A stretch of 64,000 nt of DNA from Odiellus spinosus (Eukaryota > Arthropoda > Arachnida > Opiliones > Phalangiidae): NCBI GenBank assembly GCA_963920705.1, contig OY987226.1:20307600-20371599 (forward strand), in the 5' to 3' direction. Positions 1-10,889 of the stretch are shown here, piece by piece (position 1 is the first letter of the stretch; each line of letters starts with the position of its first letter). The notes below the pieces were generated by a model. That model made no database searches. It saw nothing but the letters and a program-made list of their open reading frames with translations, and was not told the DNA's origin. A program made the translations under genes and the position numbers.

Positions 1-270
1 TAGTCGGATTTCAACTTGATTTGACAGCGCGTACAAGACTAGGCTACGTGATATAGAGAAGCCTCGCGATATTATGCTGAACTGAGCGGAAAAAAAAATT
101 GAATTGAAACTCCGCGCGTGTTTTGAAATCAAAAATAAAATTCGACCGGAGTTTGCAACGAAGTTTATCATAGCGCATCTAAAATTTTACAAATATTGGA
201 AATTTTTCGTACAAATCTTCATGAACATATGACAATGGTATAACGTTACGAGCTTGTTAGTCGAAAATCT

Positions 271-541
271 TAGAGATCGGAATTCGTAAAACTTTTGTTA
301 ATTGAATAAGAAGATCATGAATGTCTATCAGATATTATCCTTTTATTCGAGATATTATCCTTTTATCCGAATGTAAGGCAAACTTTAAATTCGTACTCAT
401 TGTTTAAGGAAATTGATACGTTATACGCGTTATTCATTCGCCGATAAGAAACATTTGAAAATCCATTTTCTTCGCGGATTTTAACTAAAATTGAGATTTT
501 GAAGCTAGAATATAGTGATTTAAAATGGTTCCATTTCAACT
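271..541 (-). mobile_element. Family A MITE, truncated copy
   Basis: The sequence begins TAGAGATCGGAATTCG, a one-base variant of the family A end. It then follows the reverse complement of the right half of the full copy at 2300-2846: the poly-T/AATTGAATAAGA segment, GGATAATATCTGATTG equivalents, the TAAGGCAAACTTT block and the GATACGTTATACG block. The match fades near 541, so only about half the element is present. It is non-coding; the 74-residue open frame inside it has no recognisable domain. Confidence 0.75.
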
Positions 542-775
542 CTGAAGTGAGCCGCTTTTGCAATTTTCGCGGTTCCACCGATCTCATAGTAATGAACGGA
601 GGCTATCGGACTAAGAAATGGTGAGCTTTACAACTACACAATTTAAAAAAGTAATATTGATCTTAGGGACGTCAATGTTTTACTATAATGTGTCAAGGAG
701 GAAGCCAATATTTCGTTATCCCACAAAAATGCATTGTTTATCCAAAAATAACATTCTTATTTGCGAATTTGACTA
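542..775. other. No recognised feature
   Basis: Short AT-rich spacer between a family A fragment and a family B fragment. I see no repeat, hairpin or convincing reading frame here. Confidence 0.5.
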
Positions 776-941
776 TAGTTGCGTGCACACTAGGCCTTTG
801 AGATGATTCAAACCGTTTGAAAACGTTTCGCTGCAAAATGATGTGAACGAGAAAACTATTTTCTTAAAATTGATTTGAATCGTTTTCGCGAATCTACTTC
901 GCGAACCAGTTTCAAAACCGATTCGGCTTCAACAACCTTAA
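776..941 (+). mobile_element. Family B MITE, 5' partial copy
   Basis: Starts AGTTGCGTGCACACTAGG, a variant of the family B end, and continues through the AAACCGTTTGAAAACG and GAAACCGATTCGG-type blocks. It stops where a second, complete copy begins at 942. The same partial-then-full order recurs at 57.6 kb. Confidence 0.65.
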
Positions 942-1242
942 AGCCGCGTTCATACTAGACCTTATAATCGTTTTAAACAGTTTCAAAACGTTTCGCTAGA
1001 GTCGTGTGAACAAGCAAGCCGTCTTTTCTCGAATCGTTTTGATTCGATTTTTCGAAACTGCTTCGGGAACCAATTTCATACCGATTCGGTTTTAACAACC
1101 GATAGATGAAGTTACAATAAATCGATTCATAAAGATGTGTGAACACGTGACGCTTAAAACGATTCCTGGCGAGTGGCGATTTGAATATCGATTTGATTTT
1201 ACCGTTGCAAAACGATTAAGAAATGCTAGTGTGACCGTAGCT
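942..1242 (+). mobile_element. Family B MITE, complete copy
   Basis: Left end AGCCGCGTTCATACTAG and right end CTAGTGTGACCGTAGCT are imperfect inverted repeats of about 17 bp. The interior aligns over its whole length with 57687-57971, sharing the GTCGTGTGAACA, CCGATTCGGTTT and CAACCGATAGATGAAG segments. It is about 300 bp and non-coding. The 97-residue frame at 1135-1428 starts inside it and runs out into flanking DNA, so I treat it as chance. Transposase type is unknown. Confidence 0.8.
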
Positions 1243-2299
1243 AATGATCAATTTATAATAAATCGGTTTATGAAAATGATATCCTGTAGAAGTGTTTCAA
1301 CTCTCGTACTACCGTGTACAATGGCAAAGCTCGCATTCAGGGGCAAACAAGAGATAATGTATTTTCTATTGGACACCTGTAAAAGAGCTTCAACATCTGT
1401 TATTTCCTTCGCTGTCTTCCCAGCCTAGAGAAATTTCGCTCTGAAATAATTATTGGAAAGTTTTTATGTTACTTAAACAGCTACACTATTTAGCATAAAA
1501 ATTCAATTTCACTCTTGTTAAATAAATATGGCGGTGAAGGGAGATCGACCCAAACTTGGTCGACTATCTTTTTGAGGGTTATCTTGTTGTTTAGTGTTCT
1601 CTGTAGAGCCGGATACGTGTTGCAATCTATTTGTTTTCTTATCTCTGTCTGTCCGTATACAGGCAGTAATACAGTTTAAGGCTTAGGATATAAATCCCTT
1701 CCCGGAATTGTCAGCCAATCGTTCTTTACCCTCTTAGACACTCTTTAGCTTCGTTCATACTATAGTAACGGCAAAGAAGTGTGTTTATTTCCTACCAATT
1801 CCAGACATCTTGTTTGAGGGGATACAAGAATGAGGAGTATTTGCTGCATTCCCTCTCGAGGCAAAACCAAATCACGGGATATTCGAAAAAAAAAAAAAGT
1901 AATCCCAAACATCCCGGAGGATGATCTCTTTCTTTCTCGCCTTTTGAGTCTTCAAGGCGAAAAGCTATGGGAAAACTAAACGCAAATTTTGAAAAGAATT
2001 TGTTTCCCGTGATGAAGTAGATGGAAAACTTTATTGATTTAATGTTGATATATATACTGATAAACCGTCTTCAAATCTGTTCAAATTGGCTATCCATGTA
2101 ACAATGTCTGTCGGGCTGTGTATCGGACAGTAACGTTAAAGTTTAAGCACGTTGTTAGCGAAATGAGAAAAGCTGAAGTGAATTGATGCACAATTTGTTA
2201 AACCTAATTCCTTTGAATAAAGTAGTGATGTAAACTTCCCATAAATATAGAAGCACGAGTTTGAAATTTACTTATTTATTAGGCTTAAGGATTTGGAGG
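1243..2299. other. Unrecognised AT-rich sequence
   Basis: About 1 kb with no repeat copy I can match elsewhere in the window. It holds an A-tract near 1888 and several short chance frames. No splice-site and codon pattern persuades me of an exon. Confidence 0.4.
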
Positions 2300-2846
2300 T
2301 AAAGCTCGGAATCGGATAATGAATAACTTAGAATATCCATTGATATCTAAGCTTCTTTCAGATATTTTAATCTCGGATAATTGTTTGGTAATATAAACAC
2401 AAATTATATAAACAGACGTGTATCAAATGGATACTTATTATCCTCAGATAAAATTTTAAGCTTGATTAATAAACAAATTACGTGTTTATTCAAACGGATA
2501 ATGCGAAGATAAAAATATGATGTTTCTCAAAATCCGTGTAGAATTAAATATAATAACAATATTTTAATCTAAATTGAAAGGAATAGACTAAATTATTACA
2601 TTCTAGTTTCAAGATCTCAATTTGGGTTAAAATCCCAAAAATTAAAATTATCTTATTGGCGAATGAATAACTCGCATAACGTATCAATTTCCTATAACAA
2701 TGAGTACGAATAAAAAGTTTGCCTTACATTGGGATACGTTAACTCGAATAAGAATTGGATTTCTTTTCGCGAACGGATAATATCTGATTGACATTCACAA
2801 TGGTCTTATTCAATTAAAAAAACTTTATACGAATTTCGAGCTCTAG
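2300..2846 (+). mobile_element. Family A MITE, complete copy (547 bp)
   Basis: Left end AAGCTCGGAATCGGATAA and right end CGAATTTCGAGCTCTAG form imperfect terminal inverted repeats. The interior is nearly colinear with 44279-44803: both share the AATTATATAAACAGACGTGT, ATCAAATGGATA, CAAACGGATAATGCG and AAGTTTGCCTTACATT blocks. TA flanks the right end. TA duplications plus this length fit a non-autonomous Tc1/mariner-type element, but that class is inferred from ends only. Confidence 0.85.
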
Positions 2847-3460
2847 CTGCGGTCGCGACAAAAGCTGAGTAAATTGAGTAATTTTCATATATTACGAATT
2901 TTTTGACCAAATTTATTACAATCATTTTTTATCATTCTTAAAAAACCCGTCATATTTGACGGTTTTTAGCTAGTTCAATATAATCTTTGTGCTTCTTGAT
3001 AATATTTTTTACAAATTAGGCCAAGTGCTCCAAATTGCTGGTCAAACCATTTCAAAGCTTTTAGTACGATCGCGGCTTTAACCTTGTTTCTCACACATTG
3101 GTTATTGATTTTTATTTTCACCGAGGGAGCTTGGTTGTTGTAAAGGGGGGGGGGGTTGTAAGGTAGGATTTAGAAAACGAGCTATCTGGGAATGGGAGTT
3201 TTTTTTCTTTATTTTTTTTTTCAAGCTCCAAATTGGAATTCGATAGATTTCGCTATTGGCATTTTCTCCTCTCACATTTTTTAAAAGCCTCTTTCTTTTC
3301 ACTACATTTATAGTTACATCATCGAAAGCCAACGCCATTTCCCTTCCTCCTCAAGAAAGATCATATTTTTTGGAGTCCACCGTCAAAAACGTAGAAGATA
3401 GTCGAGGTATGTTGTTTGGGAACGGATTCTAAATATGAAATTCTAATTGTCTTCTCACGA
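2847..3460. other. Unrecognised AT-rich sequence with small hairpin and G-run
   Basis: Contains a small perfect hairpin around 2944-2967 (CCGTCA / TGACGG flanked by A and T tracts) and an 11-base G-run at 3145-3155 followed by T-tracts. Nothing coding is supported. Confidence 0.4.
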
Positions 3461-3951
3461 CTATAGTGCTCGGAATCTGGTAACCATTAATTAATTATCT
3501 TCTGATCTATTCATATTTTTTCAGTTTTATTTTCCGATTTATTTGTTTATCCCAAGATAAACGTTCGAAGCTATTAACAAGTTATTCGTATTAAAACGTA
3601 CAAAATTGCATAAGAAAATTCATATTCTTAGAATTTAAGGAAAATAAAAGAAATCTTTTTGAAATTCACTCACAATTCGAAGAAAATAAAACAAAAAACC
3701 AAGCTTTTATGTTTAAAGTTAATTTTTTTTTGACGAAAATTGATTGTCCAATTTGCTTATCCGATCGAATATCTCGGATGAATTTCCTGGTTAAGTTGAC
3801 ATTTTCGGATAAAAACGATAGTTAGTATTATTTTTATTTTTATTTTGGATAAATTAACTGGTATGCTGGTCTGTTTTTAATCAAACTGATAATATCTGAA
3901 TCTAATTCATTATCTATTAAATAAATGTTATACAAATTCCGAGCACTATAG
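3461..3951 (+). mobile_element. Family A MITE, divergent complete copy (491 bp)
   Basis: The first 16 bases, CTATAGTGCTCGGAAT, are the exact reverse complement of the last 16. Interior words GAAGCTATTAACAAGTTATTCG, in part, and ATTCGTATTAAAACGTA match the copies at 35708 and 59357 rather than those at 2300 and 44279, so family A has two subfamilies. TATA flanks both ends, consistent with insertion at TA. Confidence 0.8.
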
Positions 3952-3979
3952 ATGTCGTCATAATATTTAAGTTATATAG

Positions 3980-4409
3980 GTTGCTACCAGAGATATTTCA
4001 ACGCTGCGCTATATAGATATGCCTCTTCACATACCCTTTATGTCGTCGACAAACCGCGGCTTGATTGTAGCGCCATCTCCGAGTCGGGGATGGTTTGATA
4101 CATCTCCGCTCTTTTTATCCCACCTCGAGACTGAAGGTCACGTGTTATTCGCATATTTGAAGCAGACGCGAATCTGAAATCTAATAATCCTTGAAAAATA
4201 TGTATTTGTGGTCGATTACCCATTTTGGTAGATGGCGCCAGCTTCAAGAATAATTGACGATCAGAGTGACAGAACCTTTACATATAATTCTGGGTTTTTT
4301 TCCACCGATTATCCCCGTCTCACGGATGGCGCCACCCGTCTGTAGAAGTCACTTTTCACCAAAGAGGCATATCTCTATAGCCCAGCTTTGGAAGATCGCT
4401 AGTTGCCAC
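3980..4409. mobile_element. Family G MITE
   Basis: Inner ends CTATATAGATATGCCTCTT (about 4010-4028) and AAGAGGCATATCTCTATAG (about 4362-4380) are inverted repeats with one mismatch. Weaker pairing extends outward to about 50 bp per arm (GCTGCGCTATA / TATAGCCCAGC). The interior has three GGCGCCA/GCGCCATC motifs. A partial second copy is at 40468-40600. The 69-residue frame on the minus strand is inside the element and is not a gene. Confidence 0.75.
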
Positions 4410-4840
4410 ACTTATGTGTTGGATTAGAAGTACAGACTTTGATCCTTCAAACATTGATAGTAGTATAGCAATAGATTATCATGTCATTAAGGGGATATCG
4501 AATCGTGAATTTACATAATGAGAAATCGTACGTAGATCTGACTAATGTCATTGCGATTCACGTTAACGTATGCTTACTAATACTCGCGACGATTGGGAGT
4601 ATTAATAATTACCAAAACGCTTGAAATTTAACTCAAGTATTAATTCAGTGGTTATAGGGCAGAGTTTAGAAACGACAGTTAAACTAAAATCGGACAAAAA
4701 CAAGTCCGCGAGAATTATAAAAACTGTCACGATTAACGAGAATAACGGTTATACTTGTGCCTCTCTGGTTCAGGAGGCCCCACAAGGATCGAATCACTCC
4801 TCAATAGAGATTCTTTCGGTGCAAAGAGCCCCGAAAGTCA
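4410..4840. other. Unrecognised sequence
   Basis: AT-rich stretch with an 83-residue plus-strand open frame (4621-4872) that runs into the palindrome at 4841. Because it ends inside an inverted repeat and has no domain I recognise, I do not call it a gene. Confidence 0.35.
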
Positions 4841-4988
4841 AGTGCCTTATACCCTCTTCAGACGATGCGTAATTAGCCGGTTTAATCAGTTTAACCAAGG
4901 TTAACGTAGCATTCTCAGTTCATTAAAACTCGATTTAATCTGATTAAACCGGCTAATTACGCCTCGTCTGAAGAGGTATTAAGGCTCT
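4841..4988. mobile_element. Compact fold-back element with 49-bp arms
   Basis: Arms 4841-4889 and 4940-4988 are near-perfect inverted repeats, both carrying GTAATTAGCCGGTTTAATCA, around a 50-bp loop. Differences are single-base changes and one-base indels. This is typical of a small MITE or a remnant made almost wholly of its terminal repeats. No target duplication is obvious and no second copy was seen. Confidence 0.7.
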
Positions 4989-6148
4989 AATTACAAGAGT
5001 CTATATCCGGTAAATTAGATATAAACATCGTTTGAACACTACACACTTGAAATGGTAATCGGACAATTAGGCCTAACTTTCATTTGCTAAATGCGGGATT
5101 ATAAGAACGAAAGAAGTGTGTATTTTTACACATGAAATCCATGTTTCATGCTCACTTGGGTCGTCGGCAAGAATGCGATTCCTAATTCGTAAATGCAATA
5201 GTTCTCATGACGCGAATGAGTGTAACATGTAAGGTCGAACGAATTCGGGAAGAGTTTTTGCAGAAGTTTGTAGGCTTGTAAAAAAACTGACATTATTTTA
5301 GTGTAGGATTTTCAGCGCGAGTCTTTGGCACTGTACGGAAGAGTAGAGCCCAAGGATTCTAGTAAACAAAATCACTTAATGGATATTTTTTACGCTCCAA
5401 TTTTTCGTTCTATCCTTCGGGGGTTTTAACCCTTTCAATTTAGGACGAGGGAGAATTGGAATGGGAAGTTTATAGGATAAAGAGAAAAATAGTGGTGGGC
5501 AAACCGAGTTCTAATCGTAATTCGCGTTGGCTTCTGTTTCCCAATAGCTCCTTTTGCAATTTTCGTGCCAGAAAAAAAAAACAAAAAAAAAAAAAAAACC
5601 AAAAAGATAGAGAATGGCTGGGCGAACCGCTTTTTCTTCTCCATTTCTCTTGATAAACTAAATCTCTCTCTTTTCTCAAGAAACCGTGAAACTGATAAGT
5701 TTTTCCACTGGGTGGCGGCGTTTGAACCCGATATTTCCGTCCGATAGCAACTTAGGCGCTCCGTTTCGCTTTGTTAGACTTTCAATCGGAGTATGAACTC
5801 GATTTTCCAAATAACTCCATTCGAGACGTCGCATTTACCCACCATTTTTCGATGTAGCTTACTATATTTCTTATACTTATCACCCCAGGTTATTTTCGCC
5901 TTACTTCCGGTATTGACAAACGTTACTTTTTAAAAATAGATTCACGCAGTTTCAAAAGAAGGCCACCTAGGTTTTTGATCTCATTTTTAAATTGGGAAAC
6001 TAACATCACAAACCCAATGTATCTATTACAAATTGACAAGCGAATAATAGAGTTTTTACCTTCAGAATTAGCTCGTTAAAAATGTACTAAAGCTATTTTT
6101 AAACAATTATTCTACACTTGAAACATGGACCAATTAATCGGATGATTT
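4989..6148. other. Unrecognised sequence with A-rich tracts
   Basis: No family member recognised. Contains an A-rich low-complexity run at 5571-5606 that produces overlapping lysine-rich or phenylalanine-rich frames on both strands; these are compositional artefacts. Confidence 0.4.
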
Positions 6149-6558
6149 TAGAGCTCGGAATCGGATAGCCATTGATAACTAGGCTTTTTTCAGATACATT
6201 AATCTCGGATAAATTGTTTGTTAATATAAAACCACAAATTATATAAACCGACGCGTATCAAATGGATACGAATTATCCATTCCACCATTAAAATAATTCG
6301 AAAAACTCACTTTTGAGTCTGTAAATTATAAACTTATATACCAGAATAAGCGGTTAATCGTGGATAATCGATTAAATGGAACTAAAATTCTATATAAACA
6401 TTCCCAAAAAATCTCTTTATTATTATTATTATTATTATTTTTTTTTTTTTTTTTTTTTTTTGAAACGAAGGTACTATTATTATCTCTTAATTAATGCAAT
6501 TATTATCATTTTTTCACTTTATCAAATGGTATAATTTTATCGAATCGCCGAGCCCTAG
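6149..6558 (+). mobile_element. Family A MITE, internally degraded copy
   Basis: Left half from TAGAGCTCGGAATCGGATAG matches the full copy at 2300 through ATCAAATGGATACGAATTATCC. The middle is replaced by unrelated and simple sequence. A decayed right end, GAATCGCCGAGCCCTAG, closes the element at 6558. The (TAT)n/poly-T run lies inside it. Confidence 0.65.
6418..6461. repeat. (TAT)n microsatellite grading into poly-T
   Basis: About seven TAT units followed directly by more than 20 T residues. Confidence 0.9.
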
Positions 6559-6884
6559 TTAGAACTATAATAACGATTGAAGAAAAGATCTGTTAGGCAG
6601 AAACACTTTTACAGGGGTTAGATAGAAAAAGAATTATATATCTTAACCCTGAGTGTCGGTTTGTTCCTAAATGCGAAAGCTCGACCGAAAAAACATTTCT
6701 ACAGGCGTCAAGTGAATGTGATCGAGTGACAATTCTTAAAAATATTGTGGAAAACAAAGAACGCGTGTGCACGAAGCTAAATTTGTAGCAGAACTAAATA
6801 TTCTCGCGTGGTCAAAGTTCTCTATTAGGTACACATTCTCCCAAATTCTATTACTCAAATTGACTTATATGCAATTAAATAAAT

Positions 6885-7850
6885 CTCTGATTTTGTGGAT
6901 GGTTTCGAGATTTTGTTGATGGATTTTTTGATTTCGTTGGATTTTTTTTGATTTCGTTGATGGATTTTTTTGATTTCGTTGATGGATTTTTTTTTTGATT
7001 TCGTTGATGGATTTTTTTTTTGATTTCGTTGATGATTTTTTTTTGTTTTTGTTGATGGATTTTTTGGATTTCGTTGATGGATTTTTTTGATTTCGTTGAT
7101 GGATTTTTTTTTTTTTGTATTTTTTGGATTTCGTTGATGGTTTCGAGATTTCATTGATGGATGTTTTGGATTTCGTTGATGGATTTTTTGGATTTCGTTG
7201 ATGGATTTTTTGGATTTCGTTGATGGATTTTTGGATTTCGTTGATGGTTTCGAGATTTAATTGATGGATGTTTTGGATTTCGATGATGGTTTCGAGATTT
7301 CATTGATGGATGTTTTGGATTTCGTTGATGGTTTCGAGATTTCATTGATGGATGTTTTGGATTTCGTTGATGGTTTCGAGATTTCATTGATGGATGTTTT
7401 GGATTTCGTTGATGGTTTCGAGATTTCATTGATGGATGTTTTGGATTTCGTTGATGGATTTTTTGGATTTCGTTGATGGTTTCGAGATTTCATTGATGGA
7501 TGTTTTGGGTTTCGTTGGTGGATTTTTTGGATTTCGTTGATGGTTTCGAGATTTCATTGATGGATGTTTTGGATTTCGTTGATGGTTTCGAGATTTCATT
7601 GATGGATGTTTTGGATTTCGTTGATGGATGTTTTGGATTTCGTTGATGGATTTTTTGGATTTCGTTGATGGATTTTTTGGATTTCGTTGATGGATTTTTT
7701 GGATTTCGTTGATGGATTTTTTGGATTTCGTTGATGGATTTTTTGGATTTCGTTGATGGATTTTTTGGATTTCGTTGATGGATTTTTTGGATTTCGACGC
7801 TGGGTTTTTTTGGATTTCGACGATGAATATTTCGGGATTTCGATGCAGAT
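6885..7850. repeat. 22/42-bp minisatellite
   Basis: Tandem copies of a 22-bp unit, GATTTCGTTGATGGATTTTT plus TG, fill this stretch. Between about 7240 and 7620 the array is organised as a 42-bp higher-order unit: one 20-bp variant with GATGGTTTCGA and one 22-bp variant with GATGGATGTTTTG. Because 42 is divisible by 3 and the unit lacks stops in some frames, it generates false proteins of 71-99 residues on both strands. T-run length varies among copies at the left end. Confidence 0.95.
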
Positions 7851-8045
7851 TATTTTATTTCAACGCAGCTGATTTCGTGGTTTATTTATTTTACCCTGAT
7901 TTGTTTCGGAATTTCGTCAAGGATTTCGTGATTTATTGATCTCGCCAATGATTTCATGATTTCGTCCTAATGATTTCATGAATTCGTCCTAATGGGTCCA
8001 TGATTTCGTCCTAATGGTTTCGTCCTTATGGTTTCGTGATTTCGA
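7851..8045. repeat. Decayed continuation of the minisatellite
   Basis: GATTTCGT words persist but with irregular spacing (GATTTCGTCCTAATGG-type units). This looks like an older, mutated flank of the array at 6885-7850. Confidence 0.6.
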
Positions 8046-8049
8046 CTCA

Positions 8050-8095
8050 AGGGAAACTTGGAGCTAAAATTGGAACAGCTTTTTAATTTATTTCA
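8050..8095 (+). mobile_element. Family C fragment (left end only)
   Basis: GGGAAACTTGGAGCTAAAAT followed by GGAACAGCTTTT matches the left end of the complete family C element at 33750. Similarity stops after about 45 bp. Confidence 0.65.
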
Positions 8096-9162
8096 TGTTT
8101 CGATGATTTCATTATGTCAGGATATCAATGATTTTATTAATACTTTTGTTTCGTGATAAATCTAATTAAATCTAGGCGGTTTTTAATGATACTGGACTTT
8201 TGTTTTTAAAGTCTAATTTCCAAATTTTATATAGTATCGAATTCACTTTTACTTGTTTATATATTTTCTTCTAGAAGTGTTCTTGGAGATGAACTTTATT
8301 GAAAGTATATGCAAACTAATTGGGCAGTAACGGAAATAAAATACATTGTTACTTTTTTAAGAAGAGACGAGACCGATGTAATGTAGAAAAAAGTTCGAAT
8401 CTTATTTACGTCCAATTAGACGAGAAGGAATAAAGATAAAATCTTAATATTTAAAACTCCCCGGGAGTTCGAGGTATTGTCTCCGTCCGACTCAATCGTG
8501 ATAGCACACGCGTAGGCGGGAGAAAAGTGGAATACTATTTCCTTGGACCTCTTCAAGTCATATACCACTCATTGTAAAAAGATGAACTCTCCTTAAGAAG
8601 TGAAGGATAAAATGGGAAATTGATTACCGCGGGCTAGACGGAATTTCGAATCTCTATCCGAGATTGATTTTCTTTAACGCTCCAAAGATTCATCGGTGGC
8701 TCCTATCGTATTCAATACTAAGCTCGAAATGACCTGGAATTTTAGTCTGGCGAAATTCGTATTATATATTATTAAATAAACGGAATATTCGTGCAAACAG
8801 AAATATTTGGGAATGACGAGTGCAAGATTTCCTTCATATTGTGAAAATCAATGATTTTAGAGTAGAAAATAGGATAGAATGGAATGGAAGCTTCAGAATT
8901 GTCTGTGCAATATTTTGTGAACTAGTTTCATCAAGCTCAAGCTCTGGAAACTCTTCTTTCGGTAGCTCTCTTATTGACGTCACCGAAATACCAAGGCACC
9001 ATTGTGCTAAATAATAGATTCGGCCCTATAACGTGGCACTGATCTCCGAAAGTTGAAGAGACCACAGCGGAGTTACCAACTGAGCTTTTTTCCTTTTAGT
9101 ATATTTTCTATGATTTTCATCTCGCATTGCGCGTAATTTCCAGTACTATCGACGTCATTGTC
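8096..9162. other. Unrecognised sequence
   Basis: No internal repeat or family copy seen. The open frames here are 60-95 residues and unconvincing. Confidence 0.4.
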
Positions 9163-9545
9163 ACTGGTACTCTTGACCAGTTTTGGGGCACTGGTACTGT
9201 TGACCAGTTTTATTTGCGACATATCGTTATTCTCATGGCACCGCAGAGATTCGCCCGTCATATCATTACCACGTCCAGGACCGAGAAGGTCAATACCAGC
9301 GGAGCCACAGCTATGGACAGCGGGCCGCAAAGTACAGCGCGAAGCAACCAAACCCATAATGAGCTTGACTGTCGTCCTCGACTTGGTGAGGGTTAGGTTA
9401 ACAAAAGACCTAGGGACCCGACACGCGGAATGCCCCTTCAGCCCAGCTGCACCATCCGCCTCAAAAATCTACCCAATCAAGGTTTGGTGGTACTGGTACT
9501 GTTGACCAGTTTGTGGCACTGGAACTCTTAACCAGTTCGTGAGAG
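9163..9545. repeat. Short duplicated GGTACTSTTGACCAGTTT units
   Basis: The word GGTACTSTTGACCAGTTT occurs twice in tandem at about 9168-9210, then recurs twice about 300 bp downstream (9490-9540; the last copy is changed to GGAACTCTTAACCAGTT). Frames crossing the region (94, 89 and 115 residues) overlap on both strands and show no family I know. Either a decayed minisatellite or direct repeats around a lost insertion. Confidence 0.5.
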
Positions 9546-10472
9546 GTGAAGATATTTTTTTCGACAAAACACGCGATGTTCACTGACACCAGTCAAGTTG
9601 AGACGACTGTTAACAGACCTGTAACCAACCTAATTCTCTCGACGACGCTGGTACTGGTAATTTCGAAGTCGGTGGTTGCAGACATTGAGATTCTGGGATT
9701 CGCGGACATGATGTTTCTGCTAGATGCGACATCAGATTCCTAGTCAGGAAATAATTCCGTTAGCCTCTTCCGTAAAATGAATAATGAACGTTCATAGTGA
9801 AGCCATGAAATCGCGAGCAATTAAAATACCCGAGACTTATCCAATATGGTATGATTAATATGTAGTTGGATAAAAATCAATTGTTCTTTTACCGAATTTA
9901 TATGGGCTAACTCAAGGATTGTAAGGGGCATGTAGTCCTTCTGGTCAAATCGAATAGCTGATCATTTCACGTAATCTGCGTACAAGAATGTAACTTTCAC
10001 TGTACTAATGGGATTACATAACTTACTACGTATTTAGCAGAATTACCAAAGGCTCTAATCCGTTACGTAATCGCGTATTCGGTGTACAGATTAATCGGAA
10101 GTGGTTAACCCCTCGGGTCAAATTTAAAGGGTGTTTGGAAATCTCTTTAATTCATTAGTAGGGGAACGCCAGGGGGAATATATTCTAGAAAAGGCATTTT
10201 ATTCGGCGTGAGATTTATTATCGAACAACCACCTCTTTGTATACTGTCCCTGTGTTTAGAAAATGCAAACAAATACTAAAGACGGAGCCCCTTGAGTCGG
10301 TTCAAATAATACGCTACTCATTCACTTTGGGGAGAAGCTCTTGACTTTTAGGCTTTAGGATATTCATGAAGCAAACGAGGCTATACAATTTTAAAAATCC
10401 CTTTTTATTTTCTTTCGAACGATCCAGAGCAGAGAGAGAAAGAATATTTTTATTTTATCTTGCTGATATATG
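9546..10472. other. Unrecognised sequence
   Basis: No repeats recognised apart from words near 10020-10100 (ACTACGTATTTAG, TTACGTAATCGCGTA) that reappear in similar order at 17540-17595. This may be an old, short dispersed repeat. Confidence 0.4.
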
Positions 10473-10749
10473 CAGGGACGGAAATAAGGATTTTTTTATT
10501 GGACAATTGTCCAGTATAACCCTTTCACAAATCGGACATTTAAATTATCAAAGATTGCCAGATTTCCCGTAGAAATAAGTTTTTCTTATCTTGACCCATC
10601 TCGAAACAGACGACAAGTTAAGGGACATTTGGAAAATTTATCGGGTAAATGTTTTGTGGTCAATTCCCTCTCGAAAAAGACGACACGTTATGGACATTTT
10701 GAAAATTTATCGGACATTGTCCAATGCCCTGTAAATATTTCCGTCCTTG
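10473..10749. mobile_element. hAT-like MITE (277 bp)
   Basis: Left end CAGGGACGGAAATA and right end complement CAAGGACGGAAATA are terminal inverted repeats. A second inverted word, TTGGACAATTGTCC against TTGGACAATGTCC, lies just inside. The 8 bp outside are GATATATG on the left and GATATAAT on the right (6 of 8 identical), consistent with a decayed 8-bp target duplication. CAGGG-type ends with an 8-bp duplication are characteristic of hAT transposons. The interior is AT-rich and non-coding, with a repeated GACATTTKGAAAATTTATCGG word. Confidence 0.75.
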
Positions 10750-10862
10750 GATATAATAGATATAACCATATGTTATTCCATATTGATGCGGATAAATATT
10801 AGATGAGAATATTTCGCGATAACCTGTTCTGTAAATAAGCACAAGTCACTGGACATTGCCCT

Positions 10863-10889
10863 AAAAAAAAAAAAAAAAAAAAAAAAAAA
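10863..10889. repeat. Poly-A tract (27 bp)
   Basis: Uninterrupted A-run. No retroposon body was recognised upstream. Confidence 0.95.

Noticed and set aside
7151-7493. Repetitive lysine- and asparagine-rich proteins and a plus-strand aspartate-rich one
   Set aside because: Translation of the 42-bp higher-order repeat on both strands; no gene structure.
9127-9743. Small gene cluster of 65-115-residue frames
   Set aside because: Frames overlap on both strands and partly consist of the duplicated GACCAGTTT words.
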